Positions 56,789 to 64,000 of a stretch of DNA of 64,000 nt are shown here, one piece after another (the stretch's first letter is position 1; each line of letters starts with the position of its first letter). A model generated the notes under the pieces. It saw only the letters and a program-made list of their open reading frames with translations, ran no database searches and was not told the DNA's origin. The DNA lies in assembly GCA_021234155.1 (NCBI GenBank), contig JAJEKV010000084.1, positions 3,349,702 through 3,413,701 on the forward strand. The letters run 5' to 3'. Position numbers and translations under genes: made by a program. Source of the stretch: Isoetes taiwanensis (taxonomy: Eukaryota; Streptophyta; Lycopodiopsida; Isoetales; Isoetaceae).

Positions 56789-56882
56789 GCATGCCAACAT
56801 CCAATCATTGTCTAAATATATAATCCCATATTAACCATGTAATTTAAATGACAATTATTTTCCTTTCCTTGCTCTCCCCAAC
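56652..56882. repeat. 85-bp direct repeat, 146 bp apart
   Basis: 56,652-56,736 and 56,798-56,882 are nearly identical (ATCCAATCATTGTCTAAATA start, CTCTCCCCAAC end; differing at TCT/TCC). The 61-bp spacer contains the right copy of the 45-bp flank of the GC-rich insertion. Confidence 0.8.
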
Positions 56883-57210
56883 CGACACATAGGCCTACAA
56901 CATCAAAACATTCCAACTATTGAAAAAAATCCTCTTTCCCCTATATCAAATTATATACAGAGGTGGAGGCTCTCAAGAGTGCATGTGTGGGCCTGAAGAC
57001 CTTGAGCCAAGACAAGGGAGGGAATAAAGAATATTACATGTTGCCATTCTCATGATGGACCTGTAAGAATTTAAGTCCCTGCATTGGATGATGAACCAGG
57101 AAGCTGAGTCACATGTACCATTGCCAAAATCAATGCAGTGCTTGTGCTTCCGACACCATATCTCATAAAGCTATGATAATACTGCGGAGTGGCCTTAAAT
57201 AAGCAATAAC

Positions 57211-60200
57211 TTAGTACGCTTCTGCAATAATCAACAGTATCAAAGATGTCCAACCAGTGAAAGGATGTGCACCCCTTCCCACTCCATTGTTCAGATTATC
57301 ATATTGCTCCCAGAGATAACCGCTTTCATCATAGCGTTGAACAATGTTCCTGTAATAAAAGAGATGTTATCTCATCTCAACCAAGGGAATTTACAAAAAT
57401 ATAAGAGCCAGCTGCTCATTCAGAGTGTAACAACATTCACAAAACCACACACCTAATCAAGTTGCCTCGAAGTTCGGCATACAATAAAGCTGAAGAATTT
57501 TGATAGGGTCCAGTTTCTATTTCAAATAGAGAAATCTCTTTATTAGTAGGTCATATAGACTTGAAATAAAGAAAAATATAGCTGAGAATATCTTCATATT
57601 ATTCTACTAGTTAATTATATGCATGTATCTAATATAAGCAACAACCAGCGTGATGGGGCATAGTGGAGGCATGTCTGTACGTTTATGACTGACACTTAAG
57701 TAACAGATGATATACCTCTCGAGTAAAAATGAAGTGCCGAAAGAACCATATAGTTCAAGTTGATCCAAACTGTACCACGCCAATAAGGGGGGTCGTGCTC
57801 TGTATTATGCTTCATGTAAAGAGAACTAAAGGTTGAATGTGAATTAGTGAGCTTCACAACGAAATGTACCACCACTAATATGCAAAATTTAGTATCGCAT
57901 TTAGTACCTTGTCGTAGATAGAGAACGCAACCCAAAACTGGTCCAGAGTAGGTCTTCATCACGGATAAACTGCAAATGCTTCTCCAGAATCGAAGAGTCC
58001 TGAACAGACAAATAATAAATTTAGGATCTCGTTTCAGACAATTATGTTGCACACTTTAAGAGCTCTAAAGTATACTCACCGATGGAATTAGCTTCATAAT
58101 AAATGGAAAAAGACTAACATAACCAAAATGCGGCACCAGCTGCAGTTTGGGACGTTGCAAAGCAACCCGACGTAGGACTCTGCTCACCTCACCAGTCTGA
58201 GGGTTATAAGAATTTTCCCATTGGAGTGTGACCTGCAACCCACATGAGGTTCACTTAATATGTCAATAGATCAATGATCTGAAAACTATGATAAACAAGA
58301 TCAGGAGACCTCTTTTTCTTTGCTAAGTTGCCAATTACATCGGCATCCTGTGATACCAATTCTTTCTTATTGCGGATTCTAAGCAGTCTAGCTATGGCCG
58401 TATGAAATTGTAGGTCTTATGGATGTTATGAACATAGAGAATTTTCATTTTGGAAACTCATAAAACTGCAGAAGGTGGAATTCCAAGGTATTCTTGTCAA
58501 TCAGGCATGACTAAGGCCCACATTCCACCATCCCAATAGTTCTTGTCGGGCCGAATCAAGAAGCTACATTTATGCCGGTGTCCTTGAGATTCCACACGAG
58601 GCCAGAAGTTCTTGACATGGCATCAAAAATTCAATTTTCTTTGTCATGGGGGGGAGTGCTCGGAAGATGCGTAATAAACCGGCCACATAAGCTTATCATA
58701 GCTTCAATCTGTGAAATGCCAAGAGAGCGATGGAATCTCACTTCCGGCAGTTGGCTTTGATTTGTTGCCAAGAACATGGCAGTTGGCAACAACTGTTAGA
58801 ATAAAAGATCGATGAGAGATAGACCACGGAAAGAGAAAGAGATATGACAAACTGTTTCAATGTATAAATGAGAGTGATACAATATATAGGCACATGTGTG
58901 CCAGCTGTACAAATGTACATGTAAGCATATGTACACGTATGTACATGACATGTCACATATGTAGGTTCTAACTTCTAATACTCTCCCTGAACCTATATAT
59001 GTGAGTTACCACCACCACATATACATCTTCAATTCAGGTTTGCATAAAGTATACGTCATATGCTCTCCCTGGAGTGAAACTTCATATGCTTCTAAAGTTC
59101 AAACTCTCCCTGGGATTACGTACTGAACCATTCTGAAGCAACCATTTCTAACTTTTCAAAGCAGCACCTGTTCTTCCTTCGCTGTAGCACCAGATGTTTG
59201 ACATAATGATAGAACTTCCTTAACAAGATTTTGCCAACTCAGAAACTTGAAGCTAAAACGAGCTGCCTAAAGAATTCCTGATAACAAAGTATGAATGCCA
59301 CCCGTGCTCTGAACATAATTCATCAATTAAAACGAGGAACTATTCTAAACTCACAGCTACTATGCCCTTAAATCTCTGGCCCATCAGCATTCTCTGGTCC
59401 ATCAGCAAATCTAGTGTTGTTGCATTTCTAAGCTCGCTCCCTTCTGCTTTGAAATTGCTGCATGCATTCGTTTCTGGCCAAAACAGAATATGAATAATGC
59501 CTCACTACATGGCAGCTCTCCCTTGCCATAAACTCTGCCAATAAAACCTGCTGTAACAAACAATCCAGGTTCTATAACCTCAGGAGATCATTACTCATCT
59601 GCAAATCTGCTAGGAAGACGTCCAATAAGATGATTTTGTTGCAACTGAATTCCGTAGAGTACTCACCCATACTCTACATCACTAGATCCTGAATATTTCT
59701 GCCTTGAGAAGGTCAATGGTTGCCTCTTGCACCAAGATCCTTACAGCCTAGCTCCCTCATACTCTAGCATCAGTGATCTACTGAACCAATCAGAATATTT
59801 CCCTGATACTATAATGGTCAGCCAATATCCAGTGCAGCAGTCACCGTCAAAACATTGTAAGCTCTCCCTTGCAAAGACATCGGCAAGATTGGCTCTCTGC
59901 TACTAGGTCATCTAAGGGTCTGCTCTCGAGCCATCCGCAGAAAACCATCTGATGCCTATTGCATGCAAACTCCAGTTCGCTATTGACCAGTAAAGCCACA
60001 AAATAGCCCGTCCGGCCACAAATAGCTCCAAAAGGAGCATATATTTCCGGTCTACGTTGCACAATATAGTTCAACCAAAAAGTATTCGGTCTTCAAATTA
60101 TGGGAGCTGAAATTTTGGTCTTATCCAGCTCTTCTCGCAATTGCAGATCCGACCGAAAGATTTCCTGGTCCGGATCTACCCCATTCTCAAACACGTCAAC

Positions 60201-61904
60201 AGATCCTTCCTTCCAACTCCCTGTTCCCCTCACGCAGATGGTAAACTTGAAAAATCCTTCACGAATCTTCGCCCTCTTGCATTGCTCCTTGAGATCAACC
60301 AGTGGCTCTCTGCACACCAAATCCAGATCTCCTCTTGAGATCAATTGATGGCCTACTTGCACACTAGATTCAGACCTCCTCTTGATTTTTGCAAGTAGTT
60401 CCAATTAAAATCCATGGATTTATACCCTAGCTTTCCCCTTTGCAGCAAAATTTATGACACATCCTCTTGAATCTGCCATAATACAGACTAACCTTGACAA
60501 GATATCAACTAAAAGTACATTAGACTGGGAAACAGCTCTCCTTCAACAGATCTGCCTTCGTTACAAGATTTTACAGTCAGTTTTTAACAAGATCTGAAGA
60601 CTGCCCTTTCATCTGGCCAAGAACAACAAGACCCCTAAAACTTCGGGCCAGACTCTCCAGCATCTAAAGCTGAAATGTCCATCTCTCAATCCTGGAGCTC
60701 TGATACCATGTTAGAATGAATGATCGATGAGAGATAGACCAAGGAAAGGGGACACCTTCCTTATTCAGCCCCCCTTGTGACGTGGCATCAAAACTAGCCC
60801 TCCATACAAGCATTCAACGGTCGGATGCAATGCCATGTCAGCAGGCGGGCTGAATAAGGAAGACTAGCTGCTGTACAAATGTACATGTAAGCATATGTAC
60901 ACGTATGTACATGACACGTCACATATGTAGGTTCTAACTTCTAATACCAACAAGCGTCCAGACTTCTGCTGTAGTGGAATCTGGGCCTAACTAGAAAGGT
61001 GAACAGTTCTCTAGAAGTCTTTCAGTCTGTTGATACATTTTGTGATGGGATTGTAACTTCCTTTGTACTGTAAATTTCAACCAACATTTTCACCTTAACC
61101 GTCTTTGTCTTTTCACTTTCTTCAGGCAAGTATATGAATTTTGACATTATGCAGCATATGAAATTTTGAGTAATGGCTTACTGCCAAATCCATCATCAAA
61201 AAAATGGTAGCCTGGTCTTTATCAGGTCAGGAAATTAATCCATCATCCAAAAAAGGGTCCAGCTCATCCTCCAAAGATGCAAAGCTAAGCCTGGTCTTTA
61301 GTCACGTCAGGAAATTAGTCACTTCCTCGAGAAAAACTAGTAGGGCACTATGCTTCCATGTAATACTTTAAATTGAAATTTTTCTTCCTTTATTTACAAA
61401 AAAGATCCATAACCTTTAAACGGAAAGGATTGTGGGCTGAAGTATAGAATGCCAACCTTTTCCGTGTGATTGCCGTAGTCATAATAATGCCCCCTCGAAT
61501 GGTCATAGTGTAACTATCAGATAAAATAAGGAGAATTGATTAACAATACGAAATGGCAACGGATTTTTTCAAAACTGTAACAGTGGGAAAAAAAAAACTC
61601 TATACAATTCAAAACAAAAGCAATTAAAGTACCTCATTCAGAAGCTTTATATCAGAAAGCATTTCCGCTGTTTTCTGATATACCTGATAAGAGGCATTGC
61701 TTGATGAGATAAATTTCCAAGTTGCAAGAGCTCATTAGACTGGAATCAACCAAGCCAGCTTACTTCAGATGGAGCTTCCACAATTTGAGCTATCAGATCC
61801 ATACATTTAGCAGCTAAAACCATCCAGCAGCGCAAATCTAGATGGCGTTCATCCATGCTTGGATGTGATGCTCGGGGGTAGTCATCAAGTCCAGAACTTA
61901 GAGT
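57211..61904 (-). CDS. GCS1: Mannosyl-oligosaccharide glucosidase (GH63), 3' half
   Basis: Eight exons on the minus strand with GT-AG borders and consistent phases: 61,904-61,764, 61,674-61,633, 61,513-61,457, 58,232-58,080, 57,999-57,908, 57,825-57,716, 57,516-57,453 and 57,349-57,211 (stop TAA). Diagnostic blocks are [82 protein letters not shown] and GYLWEQYDN...[11 protein letters not shown]. The enzyme trims the outermost glucose from N-glycan precursors in the endoplasmic reticulum. The N-terminal half (membrane anchor and first catalytic blocks) is not found before the window end, where retroelement remnants start at about 62,200. The gene is either truncated or has a long intron. The intron at 58,233-61,456 hosts an LTR element. 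Confidence 0.88.
58794..60946 (-). mobile_element. Small non-autonomous LTR element in a GCS1 intron
   Basis: Terminal repeats at 58,794-58,980 and 60,709-60,946 share TGTTAGAAT...ATCGATGAGAGATAGACC and the end AGGTTCTAACTTCTAATA. The minus-strand primer site TGGTATCAGAGC (60,708-60,697) directly adjoins the right LTR. A purine run (minus strand CAGGGAGAG) adjoins the left LTR. Flanks ACAAC and CCAAC fit a 5-bp target duplication with one change. Internal sequence (1.7 kb) has no gag-pol frame; a few frames (59,847-60,404) show no family. The element is oriented as the host gene. Confidence 0.8.
60756..60862. mobile_element. 107-bp MITE inside the right LTR
   Basis: Inverted ends CTTCCTTATTCAGCCC (60,756-60,771) and GGGCTGAATAAGGAAG (60,847-60,862). 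The segment is missing from the other LTR, so it inserted after the LTR element did. The family was not identified. Confidence 0.75.
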
Positions 61905-62565
61905 CTACACAGAATCATAAAGCTCCAATTAGCTCAATATGGCGCAAAACAATATTTCTAAAACAAATGAAAAGTCTATTGTACAAACAACCTAAAGATG
62001 CGCCTAAATTAGACTTCCAATTGTTAAGAGCCAACAATGGTTCAAGCAGATATACTGGAAAATTTCCACAATGTGTTTCAGTAGCTAGTCCAAAACTGTC
62101 TATAAACTTGGCCCTGAGGACTACTTCCTCGCATGGGACAGCCAGTCCCACAAAGAATGCTAAAATTTATAAGTTATCGCTTGACGCCGGGATTTCCCAG
62201 GTGTAAAGTGATAAGAGAGCTATGAAAGTCCTTAAAGATCTAGAAGGAAAACACAAAACACGAGCAAGCAGAAGAAAGTGAACTAACTAGTAATGAGGCT
62301 GCGGCAGCCCCTTTATAGTAACTACAATCATATGACAGATAAGATTCGACATGTCAGACTATGTACAGTCAGCAATGAGGATGAGTCAGCAGCATATGGC
62401 CGCCTAACATTCCTCCCGTTCTGACATACACTGCCTAAAAATATGAGACCGCTACTCACTGCATCTTCTTCCTTGTCTAAAACTATCACTTGGCGGCTTG
62501 CTCTTTCGCACTCCTTACCTTGACACTCAAGCAATATTAGGTTAGTATCCAAACATGGCCAATTT
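61905..62565. other. Unassigned region, possible LTR remnant
   Basis: A minus-strand frame at 61,915-62,151 shows no GH63 block. The stretch 62,290-62,560 (CTTTATAGT, CCTCCCGTTCTGAC, then TAGGCCAGCATCTAGTC) has the texture of an LTR and leader but no verifiable second copy. Confidence 0.35.
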
Positions 62566-62940
62566 TTGATAGGCCAGCATCTAGTCATGGCAGATCCAAA
62601 TTTGGCTGACTCCCCAAAAATGGCCTATATTGGAAGCAAAGCTGATGAACTTGGCGGCTGGATGGAGCGGTTGGATTTCCTTGAAGAACAGGTTCTCGCC
62701 TTGGACCTAAGATCGACCAGATTCAAATTCAGCTCACAGCCTTGCCCCCAAGAGTAGCGGCATTAGAAAAAGTGACAGAACTCAAAAAAGCTCATAGCCC
62801 TCTTTACAACAGCTCCGTAATGATCAACATGAATTGCAGCAGCTACCATCAAGATACCATTATAAACCGTGTCCATGCAGTGATCGAACTCAAAATGATA
62901 ATGAAGTATCCTACCAATTGGAAGAGACCGCAAGAGACCA
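62566..62940 (+). pseudogene. Retroelement gag-like remnant
   Basis: Two shifted frames read MADPNLADSPKMAYIGSK...WMERLDFLEEQVLALD and, after a frame change, PPRVAALEKVTELKKAH. The heptad spacing suggests the coiled-coil start of a plant LTR-retroelement gag. No zinc knuckle or pol follows; LINE sequence starts at 62,961. Confidence 0.35.
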
Positions 62941-62960
62941 ATTGGAAGAGCAGATCACAC

Positions 62961-63021
62961 GAGAGGGAGGGAGGGAGGGAGGGAGGGATTAATTAACGTC
63001 TACGTAAGACCCGAAGGGTCT
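62961..63021 (-). repeat. Non-LTR 3' end: (GAGG)n tail and hairpin
   Basis: (GAGG)n at 62,961-62,988, then TTAATTAACGTC, then hairpin AGACCC-GAA-GGGTCT (63,007-63,021) followed by ATGAGACC. The matching layout at 55,120-55,190 has hairpin AGCCC-AATC-GGGCT followed by ATGGGACC. Both stems are paired although their bases differ. Confidence 0.65.
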
Positions 63022-64000
63022 ATGAGACCATAACACGTACAGAATTCAAGACCTCCAGGAGGAAAACCCTCCTGTTATCTAAAGTATGCAAACAAAAATA
63101 TTAAGTAAATAAAAACTTATAGTGAAAATCTAAGAATCTGCTCAGATAGGGTTTGATGGAGATAGCCCATTCGTTCCTGTGACTGCTGCAAAGTAATTCA
63201 TAATACCCCTTCTTGGTTTGCTTTGATGCTTGATGTTTGGCCTCTTCTGGAAAAGACCTTTTATGTTTCATGGCTGCTGATCGTTTTATCTTCTTAGACA
63301 GTGCCAAAGTCACCCATTCTCTTCTGTGATGACTTTTGTTGTTTCTGTTTGCTTCAGGCCCATTGGATTCTTTTGTTTGAGAATATTTCTCCTTTCTAGA
63401 GATAGTTCATATACAAAGTGCGATACACATTTCTGATCCTAATATTCTACCAGCTGTCATAGAGATGTGGGGTCTCTAAAAAGACAATGATATCTGCCTC
63501 TAATAATGTAGTAGGTTGGGCAGGTAAAAATAAAATGTTCTTCTGACTCAACCATATTTAGATCGCACATTGGGCATTTCCGATCTTCACGGCTAATATG
63601 TTTTGCCCCACCAACCTCAATCTCCAACTGGTGAGATGACACTCTAAACTACCCCATAGAGTATCTCACTTTATTTGGCAGATCAATATCCAAATATCCA
63701 GGCCTTACGATGAAACCATCTGCTGATATATTTAGGAAGTCATCCTTATAGAATTTCTTTTTAGCAGGCAGGTCTTTGACGGGATTTACCCATGTATTTG
63801 AAAAATAAAGACACTCCAAGTCATGGCGTATAAGCTGATTAAGTCATCCATTATACTGTATTGAAAAGGCGGGATATTTCCCATAGAGAAACCCATCTCT
63901 TCAAACAATTTAGATGTCCTTGAGAACCAACAGCGCTTACCCTGGTCTGCCAATGTTTTAGACAACACATATGCCAACCAGGGAGGTCTTTTTTGACCTT
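63022..64000 (-). pseudogene. LINE ORF2 C-terminal remnant
   Basis: On the minus strand a Cys/His finger RKCPMCDLNMVESEEHFIF..CPTY (63,585-63,520) is typical of the extreme C-terminus of non-LTR reverse transcriptases (CPxC...H...C). Upstream frames (63,977-63,786, SKTLADQGKRCWFSR) fit the thumb-to-finger region but are broken by stops. It continues past the right window edge. It is a different LINE from the one at 24,105-45,985. Confidence 0.65.

Overview
The window looks like nuclear DNA of a land plant or a close streptophyte relative. Genes are split by GT-AG introns. Two LTR retroelements carry the methionine-initiator primer site TGGTATCAGAGC that is typical of plant retroelements. The right flank holds the 3' half of a gene that reads as plant-type mannosyl-oligosaccharide glucosidase (GH63, GCS1-like). 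I cannot name the species. Most of the window is transposable elements.

The centrepiece is a DNA element of about 17.1 kb at 27,427-44,564. It has 17-bp terminal inverted repeats, sits between two copies of TTTAAA (or TTAA), and lies inside the endonuclease coding part of a LINE, whose reading frame continues on both sides. The element has two diverged halves arranged tail to tail. The order is: transposase-like gene A (-), divergent promoter region, methyltransferase gene A (+), central hairpin, methyltransferase gene B (-), divergent promoter region, transposase-like gene B (+). The transposase-like proteins resemble the DUF7869 (RNase H-like) family. Each methyltransferase gene joins a ParB/sulfiredoxin-like domain to a bacterial-type beta-class amino-methyltransferase (DIPY or DLPY motif first, FSGxGTT motif later). 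Each half carries its own family of short palindromes in its divergent promoter and introns: GTATTCCGGAATAC-type on the left and GGTATAAATTTATACC-type on the right. I infer a mobile element that encodes its own DNA modification, with a ParB-like partner that may read half-specific, parS-like sites.

Positions 1 to about 18,225 are a second copy of the same locus (same LINE flank and insertion point) without the right end. Its sequence is rewritten in a systematic way at CAG/CTG (for example CAGG to CGTG and CTGT to CTCAG), which breaks its genes. The same kind of noise affects about 27,640-35,800 and 39,950-40,560 of the better copy. This looks like unpolished long-read consensus over modified bases rather than evolution, so copy 1 may be an assembly or haplotype duplicate.

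Other regions: 18,226-22,800 has no recognisable gene. 22,805-24,046 is a purine-only-like tract. 24,047-27,420 and 44,571-45,985 are the two pieces of the LINE. 45,988-48,343 is a truncated Ty1/copia element. 49,244-51,444 is an unrecognised RING-finger gene on the minus strand. 51,445-57,000 is intergenic with small repeats and a GC-rich insertion. 57,211-61,904 is the GCS1-like gene, with a small LTR element (itself carrying a MITE) in one intron. 62,000-64,000 holds retroelement remnants.
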